NCBI GenBank assembly: GCA_030267565.1
Contig: BRXU01000025.1
Span: 1,037,501 to 1,101,500 of the forward strand
Length of the DNA stretch: 64,000 nucleotides
DNA from: Pleodorina starrii
Taxonomy: Eukaryota > Chlorophyta > Chlorophyceae > Chlamydomonadales > Volvocaceae
Reading direction: 5' to 3'
Notes under the pieces: model-generated
The model's input: only the letters and a program-made list of their open reading frames with translations
Told to the model about the DNA's origin: nothing
Databases searched by the model: none
In this document: positions 1 to 11,156 of the stretch, piece by piece
Layout: each line of letters opens with the position of its first letter
Numbering within the stretch: position 1 is the stretch's first letter
Position numbers and translations under genes: made by a program

Positions 1-953
1 CGGCGGGTGCGGAAAGAGCCTGCTTCCATGGCGTGGCCGGCGCGGTGCAGCGCTTGCTTAACATGGCGCGGCTTGGCGATTACTTGTGTGGCGGTTGGAC
101 GAATACGTGTGCTGGATGCGGGGTCTGCTGGATGCGGGGTTTTGGCGATGATCACGTGATATTGCGGCGCGCCTCTTTGCGGCCCCGCTCATTCCTTTCC
201 GTCTCCGCGTTGCCGGCCGCTCCGGTGTGCACGCAGGCGGGTACGGCAGGTACGGCGGGTGCGGAAAGAGCCTGCTTGCATGGCGTGGCCGGCGCGGCGC
301 AGCGCTTGCTTAACACGGCGCGGCTTGGCGATTACTTGTGCGGCGGTTGGACGAATACGCGTGCTGGATGCGGGGTCTGCTGGATGCGGGGTTTTGGCGA
401 TGATCACGTGATATTGTGGCGCGCCCCTTTGCGGCCCCGCTCATTCTTTTCCGTCTCCGTGTTGCCGGCCGCTCCGGTGTGCACGCAGGCGGGTACGGCA
501 GGTACGGCGGGTGCGGAAAGAGCCTGCTTCCATGGCGTGGCCGGCGCGGTGCAGCGCTTGCTTAACACGGCGCGGCTTGGCGATTACTTGTGTGGCGGTT
601 GGACGAATACGCGTGCTGGATGCGGGGTCTGCTGGATGCGGGGTTTTGGCGATGATCACGTGATATTGCGGCGCGCCTCTTTGCGGCCCCGCTCATTCTT
701 TTCCGTCTCCGCGTTGCCGGCCGCTCCGGTGTGCACGCAGGCGGGTACGGCAGGTACGGCGGGTGCGGAAAGAGCCTGCTTGCATGGCGTGGCCGGCGCG
801 GTGCAGCGCTTGCTTAACACGGCGCGGCTTGGCGATTACTTTTGCGGCGGTTGGACGAATACGCGTGCTGGATGCGGGGTCTGCTGGATGCGGGGTTTTG
901 GCGATGATCACGTGATATTGTAGCGCGCCCCTTTGCGGCCCCGCTCATTCTTT
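1..953. repeat. 252-bp satellite array, left block
   Basis: About 3.8 head-to-tail monomers of exactly 252 bp, seen by the same text recurring every 252 bases (for example GATCACGTGATATTG near 152, 404, 656 and 908). The array runs off the left edge of the window. 252 is a multiple of three, so one plus-strand frame stays open across monomers, and a 72-codon minus-strand frame repeats in each. I regard both as by-products of a GC-rich repeat, not genes. Variants (TGT/TGC, TTTTGCGG/TTGTGCGG) distinguish monomers. The block is contiguous with 2122-4690, from which it is split by a transposon. Confidence 0.95.
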
Positions 954-2121
954 TTGGGCGGGGCCCCAGCGCGAAGCGCCCAGGGGGGCCCCGCCCTGTA
1001 GGATTACCCATGTCCGTGGGTTCTGGGTTCTGGGTTCTGGGAAGTAATTGGACAAGTGTAGACTTTCGGTCAACGGAAAGTCTGCATAAGTAAAAGATTA
1101 CATTCTTTATTGCACGGTAAATTTATTATTGGAACCCAACATCGCATGAGTACAAACCAGTTTGGCAGCCTCCATGGACCGAGGCCGAGGTCAAACCATC
1201 ACCTCTCGGCCTATATATTTCCAGAAGAGTCATCGTTCCTTAAGGTGGAATTCTGACATGACGGCGTGAAATGAATCTTCGTTTCGGAAACAAACTATGT
1301 TTGCATTGCGAACATTCTTCCCGCGACCACACCACAGCAGCTCTGCTAGCCGGTCCGATCGTCTTGACGCATATTACTATTACAAAGGTTGCAAGGAGCA
1401 AACCATGAGGGGCAAACTGCTGGTTGTTGGACGCCAAGCCGCAAATTGCACGCACGATGCAGCCCTATGCAGCGGTCTTCTGCGGGCCGCCCAACAAGTC
1501 CAGTCGGCAACCTAGGGGATGGACTTCTACATTCCCTGTCCTAATGTTATAGCAGTCAAGCCTCCTCTACGGCGAATACCTCGTCGGCAACTGCACGTCG
1601 TCGCTACCCTCGCAAACAGTTCCGCTGTCCTTCTATTGGCAAGTCAGCCTGCGTGATGTGTAAATGATACACTCCATGTCTACTGTCAAGTAACTTCAGC
1701 CAATGCGCTGGCCGGAAGAGTTGCACAGTGCCGAGACGGCGCGCGATGCTAAACATGGGTCGGATTGCTGAAGCCGAAGGCATTTCAGATATAAAGCTCT
1801 GGCTGCCTATCAGCAGGAATGTCGATGCGACACTCTCACAGTTGACGCCCTCGCCGCTCGCTTTGGAAATGCCGTATTTCGGTCGATGCGCACATGCGCT
1901 CATGCACCCGACGGGATGACGCGCTTCGCGCGGCGCCGGCAGGCCTTGATAACGACTCGGCTAGCAGGCATTTCGGGAAACAGCTCTGGCTGTCTATCAG
2001 CAGGAATGTCGACACTCTCACATTTCACGCCCTCGCCGCCCTAGCACTCAACTTAACCCGTACGGATTTAGTGGGGCCCCGCCCTTTTTCCGGCTTCAAG
2101 GAAGCCGACACCAACCCCTTG
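954..2121 (+). mobile_element. Non-autonomous transposon copy A (no target duplication)
   Basis: A 1,168-bp insertion that interrupts a satellite monomer. It starts TTGGGCGGGGCCCC and ends ACACCAACCCCTTG. Joining the flanks (CATTCTTT and TCCGTCTCC) exactly rebuilds the uninterrupted satellite text found in neighbouring monomers, so there is no target duplication, or at most one T. The left end carries a strong GC palindrome (GGGCGGGGCCCC to GGGGCCCCGCCC). The right end has a second GGGGCCCCGCCC and a 6-bp-stem hairpin (GGCTTCAAGGAAGCC) about 15 bp before the terminus. An internal block of about 180 bp is duplicated. No open frame is long enough for a transposase, so it must be mobilised in trans. 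The ends recall Helitron-type elements (hairpin near the 3' end, no duplication), but the terminal CTTG is not the classical CTRR. Its copies in this window are at 20527-21694, 54721-55923 and 58176-59378, with a truncated relative at about 7520-8274. Confidence 0.85.
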
Positions 2122-4690
2122 TCCGTCTCCGCGTTGCCGGCCGCTCCGGTATGCGCGCAGTCGGGTACGGCAGGTACGGCGGGTGCGGAAAGAGCCTGCT
2201 TGCATGGCGTGGCCGGCGCGGTGCAGCGCTTGCTTAACACGGCGCGGCTTGGCGATTACTTGTGCGGCGGTTGGACGAATACGCGTGCTGGATGCGGGGT
2301 CTGCTGGATGCGGGGTTTTGGCGATGATCACGTGATATTGCGGCGTGCCCCTTTGTGGCCCTGCTCATTCCTTTCCGTCTCCGCGTTGCCGGCCGCTCCG
2401 GTGTGCGTGCAGGCGGGTACGGCAGGTACGGCGGGTGCGGAAAGAGCCTGCTTCCATGGCGTGGCCGGCGCGGTGCAGCGCTTGCTTAACACGGCGCGGC
2501 TTGGCGATTACTTGTGTGGCGGTTGGACGAATACGCGTGCTGGATGCGGGGTCTGCTGGATGCGGGGTTTTGGCGATGATCACGTGATATTGCGGCGCGC
2601 CTCTTTGCGGCCCCGCTCATTCTTTTCCGTCTCCGCGTTGCCGGCCGCTCCGGTGTGCACGCAGGCGGGTACGGCAGGTACGGCGGGTGCGGAAAGAGCC
2701 TGCTTCCATGGCGTGGCCGGCGCGGTGCAGCGCTTGCTTAACACGGCGCGGCTTGGCGATTACTTGTGTGGCGGTTGGACGAATACGCGTGCTGGATGCG
2801 GGGTCTGCTGGATGCGGGGTTTTGGCGATGATCACGTGATATTGCGGCGCGCCTCTTTGCGGCCCCGCTCATTCTTTTCCGTCTCCGTGTTGCCGGCCGC
2901 TCCGGTGTGCACGCAGGCGGGTACGGCAGGTACGGCGGGTGCGGAAAGAGCCTGCTTGCATGGCGTGGCCGGCGCGGCGCAGCGCTTGCTTAACACGGCG
3001 CGGCTTGGCGATTACTTTTGCGGCGGTTGGACGAATACGCGTGCTGGATGCGGGGTCTGCTGGATGCGGGGTTTTGGCGATGATCACGTGATATTGTAGC
3101 GCGCCCCTTTGCGGCCCCGCTCATTCTTTTCCGTCTCCGCGTTGCCGGCCGCTCCGGTATGCGCGCAGTCGGGTACGGCAGGTACGGCGGGTGCGGAAAG
3201 AGCCTGCTTGCATGGCGTGGCCGGCGCGGTGCAGCGCTTGCTTAACACGGCGCGGCTTGGCGATTACTTGTGCGGCGGTTGGACGAATACGCGTGCTGGA
3301 TGCGGGGTCTGCTGGATGCGGGGTTTTGGCGATGATCACGTGATATTGCGGCGTGCCCCTTTGTGGCCCTGCTCATTCCTTTCCGTCTCCGCGTTGCCGG
3401 CCGCTCCGGTGTGCGTGCAGGCGGGTACGGCAGGTACGGCGGGTGCGGAAAGAGCCTGCTTCCATGGCGTGGCCGGCGCGGTGCAGCGCTTGCTTAACAC
3501 GGCGCGGCTTGGCGATTACTTGTGTGGCGGTTGGACGAATACGCGTGCTGGATGCGGGGTCTGCTGGATGCGGGGTTTTGGCGATGATCACGTGATATTG
3601 CGGCGCGCCTCTTTGCGGCCCCGCTCATTCTTTTCCGTCTCCGCGTTGCCGGCCGCTCCGGTGTGCACGCAGGCGGGTACGGCAGGTACGGCGGGTGCGG
3701 AAAGAGCCTGCTTGCATGGCGTGGCCGGCGCGGTGCAGCGCTTGCTTAACACGGCGCGGCTTGGCGATTACTTTTGCGGCGGTTGGACGAATACGCGTGC
3801 TGGATGCGGGGTCTGCTGGATGCGGGGTTTTGGCGATGATCACGTGATATTGTAGCGCGCCCCTTTGCGGCCCCGCTCATTCTTTTCCGTCTCCGCGTTG
3901 CCGGCCGCTCCGGTATGCGCGCAGTCGGGTACGGCAGGTACGGCGGGTGCGGAAAGAGCCTGCTTGCATGGCGTGGCCGGCGCGGTGCAGCGCTTGCTTA
4001 ACACGGCGCGGCTTGGCGATTACTTGTGCGGCGGTTGGACGAATACGCGTGCTGGATGCGGGGTCTGCTGGATGCGGGGTTTTGGCGATGATCACGTGAT
4101 ATTGCGGCGTGCCCCTTTGTGGCCCTGCTCATTCCTTTCCGTCTCCGCGTTGCCGGCCGCTCCGGTGTGCGTGCAGGCGGGTACGGCAGGTACGGCGGGT
4201 GCGGAAAGAGCCTGCTTGCATGGCGTGGCCGGCGCGGCGCAGCGCTTGCTTAACACGGCGCGGCTTGGTGATTACTTGTGCGGCGGTTGGACGAATACGT
4301 GTGCTGGATGCGGGGTCTGCTGGATGCGGGGTTTTGGCGATGATCACGTGATATTGCGGCGCGCCTCTTTGCGGCCCCGCTCATTCCTTTCCGTCTCCGC
4401 GTTGCCGGCCGCTCCGGTGTGCACGCAGGCGGGTACGGCAGGTACGGCGGGTGCGGAAAGAGCCTGCTTGCATGGCGTGGCCGGCGCGGTGCAGCGCTTG
4501 CTTAACACGGCGCGGCTTGGCGATTACTTTTGCGGCGGTTGGACGAATACGCGTGCTGGATGCGGGGTCTGCTGGATGCGGGGTTTTGGCGATGATCACG
4601 TGATATTGCGGCGCGCCCCTTTGCAACCCCGCTCATTCCTTTCCGTCTCCGCGTTGCCGGCGCGCCCCTTTGCGGCCCCGCTCAGTTCTA
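2122..4690. repeat. 252-bp satellite array, right block
   Basis: About ten further monomers of the 252-bp satellite, continuing in register after transposon A. Variant monomers show a higher-order pattern. The variant TATGCGCGCAGTCGGG occurs near 2149, 3157 and 3913, that is 4 and 3 monomers apart, and the variant GTGCGTGCAGGCGG follows the same spacing. The last monomer is followed by a short scrambled partial copy (about 4621-4690). Long plus-strand frames (1894-3099, 3109-3855, 3865-4713) are broken only where a monomer carries TTGTAGCGCG. They code a Cys- and Gly-rich repeat resembling no protein I know, and I do not call them genes. Confidence 0.95.
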
Positions 4691-5200
4691 ATCTGCCAAA
4701 TCTTGCCAAATGATCTTGCACAGCCACAGTCATCCGACACACCGCTAGTGTGAACCTAGAACCATCACAAATGGTACAAAGCAGATCTACTGCAGAGGCC
4801 TACACCTTGTCGAACCTACGGGTCCCCCGGTGCGGTGCTAGACGATTTGTGAACCCTGCCTGCATGGCGGGTAATGGCAGAGCCGTACGACACGGTGCTT
4901 GTGGGGTGCGTGAAGTGGGGGCTCTCCTTGGGTCTCTTGGATTTCTCCGGGAGGGGATCGTTGGACAGACGGCCGTGGTCGCAGACCGGGATCAGCCCTC
5001 CACTGACGGGGCCGTGGGCCCAAAATAAGGGGCCATCCCGCCCCAGGTGGGGGGTGGTTTCATTCGGCCGGCTGGGGCGGCGGCGGGGATTGTTGGCTTG
5101 TGGCCTCAGTTCCGTTTTTCCCCGCCGTTTTTGCCCCCATTGGGTTTTTGTTTTGAGAAACATCGGGAGTGCTGGGGCGCTTTTCCTCTAGTGTTCACCC
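4691..5200. other. Unique GC-rich sequence, no gene recognised
   Basis: Overlapping open frames exist in several phases on both strands, as expected at this base composition. None shows a domain, a start context or a splice pattern I can support. It may be transposon-derived, but I recognise no terminus. Confidence 0.4.
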
Positions 5201-5960
5201 TGCTTGGGTGCTGGATGGGTGCTGTGTTTGGGTGTTGGCCGTGTGTGTAGTGGCCCTGGGCCGCGTTCTGCACTCACTAGCGCGCCGCTGTGCACCTTGG
5301 CTATCGCGTCTGCACCTCGTGTTGTGTCTACACCGTGCGTCGTGTCTGCATGGCACGGGCGTGTCTGCACCGCACGGGTGTGTTTTGAGTGCTGGAGGGG
5401 TGCTGCAGGCTCTGCACCCCTCCACCTCCACGGCTTCACTCGGTCGGTTCCATTTCCGGTGCAGTGCTGAGCACCGTGTGATTGCTTGTGTGGCGTGTAC
5501 GGACGAAGTTGTATGGCGCGGTGCTTGTTGGGCCTTTGCACCTTGCGTGGCACGTAACGTGTTGCCTGCCGCCCATGGCAACACGTGTGTATGCCTTTCA
5601 GTAGCCCACCGTGTGTGTGGCCCTAATCAGGTTACGATCACATGATGAGATCGCTGCGTGCCTCTCCATCCGCGGCCACGGCGGCTCGTTTCTATTTCGG
5701 GTGCGGTGCTGAATGCGGTGTTTCTTGTGTTTCTGCTTGCTGCTGTACGGATGCTGGGGTGTGTCCTACAGTGCCCCTCTTCCCCACTTCTCCACACTGC
5801 TACCGCTCACAAGGTGATGCATGTTTCACTTCTGCAACATGAATCAGTGCGGTAACACAGGACTACACAGGACGACAGTGCGTGCCGCAGCATTGCGGGC
5901 GAGCAGCTAGCCAAAAAGTGTCGACAGACGAAGTCGTATGACATGGTGCTTGCTACCTAC
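5200..5960. repeat. Decayed satellite-like repeats
   Basis: Two degenerate direct repeats. GTACGGACGAAGTTGTATGG near 5498 resembles GACAGACGAAGTCGTATGAC near 5922, and a TTCCATTTCCGGTGCAGTGC block near 5448 resembles one near 5690. The stretch near 5633-5690 (GATCACATGATGAG followed by GCGTGCCTCTCC) also looks like a worn copy of the 252-bp satellite around its GATCACGTGATATTG segment. I read the region as old, diverged satellite. No gene seen. Confidence 0.45.
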
Positions 5961-5999
5961 CGAGGAATGGGTGGCATTACTTCCTTCAGTCCCTAGTGT

Positions 6000-6765
6000 A
6001 GGGGGGATGGTGTCAGGCTGCAGAAGTTTCGTTTCACCTTACAGTGTTGCAAGAAGTCATCCTTATTTGGCGTGCATAGTAGATGTTCCCAATTGCATAG
6101 GTCACCTTATTTTCGGAGGTCATTTTTGCGATTATGCCAGCGTGTACGGAACCCATGTTTGGGCTGGCTTATTGCAAACTATGCGTTATTGCACCCATTG
6201 TTTATGCTGTCTTATATATAACATAGGTAACACTTAGTACAAGTATTGCAATCATAGATACCCTGCGAGTATGCAACGTTTTGACCGCGGCGACAACCAG
6301 TCGGCACTTCGCGTTGGCAACCCATCCAGATGCCCTCACCGAGTTCAATATTACGCTGATAAGGGCGCAAGATCATGCTCAATGTAAGGCTCGATTCGTT
6401 AGCCTGGTTGCTCGCCAAGAGTGCTTGTGTCGGCGTCGGCGGATTATTGCACCAATTGCGTATGCTGGCTAATATAATGGATATGTTCCACGTAATTACA
6501 ATATTGCATTCGTAGGTACCCTTCGAGTATGTGAAGTGCTGACCGTGGCAACAACCGGTCAGCACCTGTCAGCACTTCGCCCTGGCAGTCCAGACGTCTT
6601 CAACGAGTTCAATATTACGCCGATACTGGCGCAAGGTCATGCTCAAGGTAATGCTCATTTCGCAAACCTGGTTTCTGCTCGCCGAGAAGTGCTTGCATTG
6701 GCATCAGCGGATGCTTTCCCAGCGTGCGAGCACAGACTGAGGAACGGTATTCAGAAGTGACATAT
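6000..6765. repeat. Diverged tandem repeat, period about 258 bp
   Basis: Two to three diverged copies. TACCCTGCGAGTATGCAACG at 6259 pairs with TACCCTTCGAGTATGTGAAG at 6517. A TTATTGCACC...TATGCTG...TATA stretch near 6185 pairs with one near 6443, and GAGTTCAATATTACGC near 6339 recurs near 6605. The offset is close to 258 bp. No coding potential recognised. Confidence 0.7.
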
Positions 6766-7149
6766 GTAATTGTTGAGTGTGCAGATAATGTCTAGACTGC
6801 ATTAGAACTATCATGTTCTGTGTTCAACTCTGGGACATTTGTGCTGACCAGATGGCTTAACCTGGTCCTTTTGTCCAAAACAACTCGCAGGCTGTATATT
6901 GAGGTTACTCTTGGGCATGCTGGGCAAGGCGGCCTGGGAAGCGAGCAACTCGGAGCTAGCGGCCTGGCATGGACTCCCTAACCATGTCGCATCGTGGCGC
7001 TAGCGGCCGGGATGGAGAGGGCTCACTAACAATAGCTCTTCCAAGTGAGTACTGCCGTCGTGTTTGCTTCCGGGGAGTGAAATCACAATTGTGCGAGCCC
7101 GTCGTCGCAACCGGCGGTTGTTACCGCCCCATGAAAACTACTGGACATG

Positions 7150-7310
7150 TATTCATATCACGTGATATTCGTGGGCTTTATTCTTTCTGAGCCCTTCATC
7201 TTGGATTTTAGAGGCTTCATTATCACGTGATCTGGGCGGGTATGTATTGCTTCAGTTACGAACAAGCCGCCTTCATATCACGTGATATTTGTGGTCTTCA
7301 TTTTTTCTGA
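7150..7310. repeat. Cluster of ATCACGTGAT palindromes
   Basis: Three ATCACGTGAT palindromes (near 7158, 7221, 7278) lie in short repeats; the outer two share TTCATATCACGTGATATT and a following CTTCAT/TTCTGAGC block. The same palindrome sits once in every 252-bp satellite monomer. The core CACGTG is a G-box/E-box, but the repeated context argues for repeat ancestry rather than a promoter. Confidence 0.55.
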
Positions 7311-7519
7311 GCTCTTCAGTTTGGAACGAACGGGCCTCTGGATGCCCTCAGTGAGGCCGCTTCCTTTTCGCGTTCATTTTGTAATGACAAGGCTTCATTC
7401 CAAAATGATATTGTCGCATTAAATGGAGGCCCCGGTATGAAGACCCGAACTGAAGGGCCAAAATGAGCGAAAAATGAGCGCAAAATGAAGCACGGCCGTT
7501 CCCAGAGTGCCGCGAGCGC

Positions 7520-8274
7520 ATTGCTTGGCTTAAGTAGCTTGACAATAGACATGGAGTGTATCATTTACACATCACGCAGGCTGACTTGCAAATGGAACTG
7601 TTAGTTTGCGAGGGTCGCGACGACGTGCACTTGACGCCGACGAGAGTGCACAGGCTTCGCTACCGAGGTATTCGCCGTAGAGGAGGCTTGACAACGTTAA
7701 CATTAGGACAGGGAATGCAGAAGTCCCCTAGGTTGCCGACTGGACTTGTTTGGCGGCCCGCAGCAGAAGACCGCCGCATCGTGCGTGCAATTTGCCGCTT
7801 GGCGTCCGACAACCAGCAGTTTGTCCCTCATGGTTTGTCCCTTGCAACCTTTGTAATAGTATTATGCGTCAAGTCGATCGGATTGGGTAGCAGAGCTGCT
7901 GTGGTGTGTTCGCGGGAAGAATGTTCGCAATGCAAAAATAGTTGGTTGCCGAAATGAAGATTCATTTCACGCCGTCATGTCAGAATTCCAGTTCGAGAAA
8001 CGATGGATCTTCTGGAATCAATTACAGGCCGAGAGGCGTTGGTTTGACCTCGGCCTCGGTCCATGGAGACTGCCAAACTGGTTTTTACTCATGCGATGTT
8101 GGAATCCTATAATAAATTTACCATGCAATAAAGAACGTAATATTTTACTTATGGAGTCTTTCCGTTGGCCGAAATTTTGCACTTGCCCTTTTACATTAGA
8201 CAGTGCAGGCACGGACATGGGCAATCCTACAGGGCGGGGCCCCCCTGGGCGCTTCGCGCTGGGGCCCCGCCCAA
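7520..8274 (-). mobile_element. Truncated, diverged transposon relative (copy E)
   Basis: From about 7520 the sequence aligns by eye with the inner and GC-palindrome half of transposon copies A-D (for example GACATGGAGTGTATCATTTA near 7549, the GGTTTGACCTCGGCCTCGGT stretch near 8040), and it ends with GGGGCCCCGCCCAA at 8274. It is more diverged than the other copies and lacks the CAAGGGGTTGGTGTCGG end, so it is an older, end-deleted member. Confidence 0.8.
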
Positions 8275-8940
8275 AAAGTGCAGGACGGGGTTCTGCAGGA
8301 CAGTGGACGCGCATGCCCATGGGCCTGTTCCGCACAGTTGCTGACGGATGCGCGGGTGCAAGCTGTTCCACCGCCCTATAGCGATATTTGCCGTGCGGAC
8401 AACCTCAAAGTCCAGGCAACTGCCAGCTTCGACTAAGACCATAGGTAAGTTTGTTGCCGCTGCCGCCATGTTAGTTGTTGCCTATTAGGTGCGCGAACTT
8501 AGGCTCAAATACTGCAGTTGAAGGACGCCGATATGGTTAAAATCCCACGTCGGAGCGTAATGTGTATGCGCAACGGTTACTTCAAACGCGTAAGTCTGGA
8601 CGGACACATTGGAGTGCAGACACGGTGAAATGCGGCGACTCAGCACGACCGAGCGACTCTGCGACTCTGCGACTCAGCGACTCAGGTATCAGTTGTGCGA
8701 CTCGGGACACGTCCACACGGACTGTTGCTTGGTGTGTCTGTTGATTGGACACAGTTAAAGTCGATACAAGGTGGAATGTATTCACGGGGTGACACAGCGA
8801 CCCTGCGTACACACGGTATGTTGCTGGGGATGTGAAGGGGCTCCTCGGCAAACGGCGTAGGGCTGTAGCGGTGACTTGCGCATGTAACCGTTCATACATG
8901 AGCAACACAGCAGTGGCGCTGGACAAACCCTACTCCTGGT
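8275..8940. other. Spacer, no gene recognised
   Basis: A short direct repeat of GCGACTCTGCGACTC/GCGACTCAG occurs near 8635-8703. Otherwise I see no repeat, RNA or coding signal here. Confidence 0.4.
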
Positions 8941-8941
8941 C

Positions 8942-10160
8942 CTGCAACAGGGTTGTACGCCTGAGTGTCCGCCACTCAGGCGTACGACAGGTCCCATGCA
9001 GTCGACCAGCACAATTGCCGACGCGCGCGCCACAGGGAAGCGCCCACTTTGACACCGTGCTCTGCGTTGCTAGACACAGCTATAGAAACTTTGCCACTGC
9101 ATTTTGGCAGGCTAAATCTGCACTGGCGTGGCTGAGCACGCTCAAGCATGCTGAGCACGGTCTTGACCGTAGTGGCGGTATTTATTGGGGACCGTGCTCG
9201 AGCACGGTCATGACCGTAGTTACGGTGTCAGGAAAGTTCAAAGGAAACAGTATCACGCACCAAGGCCGAGCAAAACAAATCCTTTAGTGTGAGTGGGACC
9301 TGTCGTACGCCTGAGAGTCCGCCACTCAGGCGTACGACAGGTCCCATGCAGTCGACCAGCACAATTGCCGGCGCGCGCGCCACAGGGAAGCGCCCACTTT
9401 GACACCGTGCTCTGCGTTGCTAGACACAGCTATAGAAACTTTACCACTGCATTTTGGCAGGCTAAATCTGCACTGGCGTGGCTGAGCACGCTCGAGCATG
9501 TTGAGCACGGTCTTGACCGTAGTGGCGGTATTTATTGGGGACCGTGCTCGAGCACGGTCATGACCGTAGTTACGGTGTCAAGAAAGTTCAAAGGAAACAG
9601 TATCACGCACCAAGGCCGAGCAAAACAAATCCTTTAGTGTGAGTGGGACCTGTCGTACGCCTGAGAGTCCGCCACTCAGGCGTACGACAGGTCCCATGCA
9701 GTCGACCAGCACAATTGCCGGCGCGCGCGCCACAGGGAAGCGCCCACTTTGACACCGTGCTCTGCGTTGCTAGACACAGCTATAGAAACTTTACCACTGC
9801 ATTTTGGCAGGCTAAATCTGCACTGGCGTGGCTGAGCACGCTCGAGCATGTTGAGCACGGTCTTGACCGTAGTGGCGGTATTTATTGGGGACCGTGCTCG
9901 AGCACAGTCATGACCGTAGTTACGGTGTCAAGAAAGTTCAAAGGAAACAGTATCACACACCAAGGCCGAGCAAAACAAATCCTTTAGTGCGAGTGGGACC
10001 TGTCGTACGCCTGAGAGGCCGCCACTCAGGCGTACGACATGTCCCATCCATGCAGTCGACCGGCACAATAGCCAACCGCCTAACTTGCCAAAGAAAAACG
10101 AATAAAGGTAAAAGTTATGGTTTTATATAAGAAAGTTCAAAGGAAACAGTATCACAGGGT
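8942..10160. repeat. 350-bp tandem satellite with hairpins
   Basis: About 3.4 near-identical copies with a period of exactly 350 bp (the inverted repeat GTACGCCTGAG...CTCAGGCGTAC near 8954, 9304, 9654 and 10004). Each monomer holds that perfect hairpin-forming repeat and a second dyad in which GAGCACGGTC(T/A)TGACCGTAGT occurs twice around ACCGTGCTCGAGCACGGT. The final copy breaks off after the hairpin, and GAAAGTTCAAAGGAAACAGTATCAC recurs at about 10130. The 114-codon frames inside the monomers are repeat shadows. Confidence 0.93.
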
Positions 10161-11156
10161 TGTTACCAGGACCGTCGCAATAACCACAGGGGCGCAGGCA
10201 ACGTGCACAACGACAAAGGCTTCGGTAGTCGGTATTGACCCAGCACAATTGCAACTATTAGGAACCGGGTACACAGTAGCTGGGCTTGTCCAACAGCAAT
10301 TCCTGCTCAAACGACGGCGTCCTTCCCAGGCTGTGCTGAAACGACAATACGGGCGCAGATTACGTGCACAACGTAGTGCATAAGGGCTGTTACGCGGCAA
10401 AATCATAGGTTGTGGAGTGCCTTCTTTGCGTTTCCGGGCGCAAACACATTTCCGACGTCCAGTACGGCATTTACGCCGGCATACGTCTTCAGCAGCTTCA
10501 AGTGAATATGCTGCAGTCACCGATGGCGGATTTGCAGGGTTACATGCTTGCACTCGCTTCGGGGTACATGACGGTGTTTACTGCTACGTGGCAAAGCACG
10601 TCATCAACTGTTCGAGGGTCGTTAAGTCTCTTCCATGTTGTTGTGTAGACTATTTTGCGCAATGAATGCGGCAATGTGATTTCATGTCTGTGATGCTGTG
10701 ATTTCACAGAACCACCCTCAAAAACCAAAAAAAGGGAGCGTATCTTTTTGCCATATTTCGTCTCTGCTCTGTTTCCACACTCAACCAAGACAGCACAACT
10801 CATAGAAGTATTACACACAGCTGTTGCAGCAGGAACATTGCCGTTTCTTAGGCTGTGGGCGAAACTGACCACATTCTGCATTTGGGTCTACATAGGGTGC
10901 CCGGTGTCGGGCACGCCAATCGCACTCAACCTTTCCACGCGCAATGGGATCATATCTTTCTACTGGTATGCTTCGACTATCATCGTACTTTACATGACAC
11001 ACACTAACAATGCGTTCTTCCTCGCGTTGTACATATGTGCGGATGCCCTTAAACATCTATACGCCCAAACCAAACTTCGCTACGGATTCATTTATCGCTG
11101 GTGGCGGCTCACTTTTGTTTAATATCTATTGGGCTGCATGTAGATAGGGTTCGGTG
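10161..11156. other. Unique spacer, no gene supported
   Basis: A 124-codon frame at 10748-11122 is open but has no recognisable domain, splice context or codon bias like the neighbouring genes. The end of the large minus-strand gene lies just above this region, so part of it may be that gene's 3' UTR or last intron. Confidence 0.4.

Noticed and set aside
33..4713. Long open frames through the 252-bp satellite, up to about 400 codons
   Set aside because: The monomer length is a multiple of three, so a stop-free frame persists by itself. Frames on both strands are open, and monomers with TTGTAG break the frame.
8832..9987. Repeated 114-codon frames
   Set aside because: Each is the same stretch of the 350-bp satellite; copies are too similar and too local to be genes.
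10748..11122. 124-codon hydrophobic frame upstream of the giant gene's end
   Set aside because: Single unspliced frame with no recognisable domain; codon use is unlike the genes nearby.
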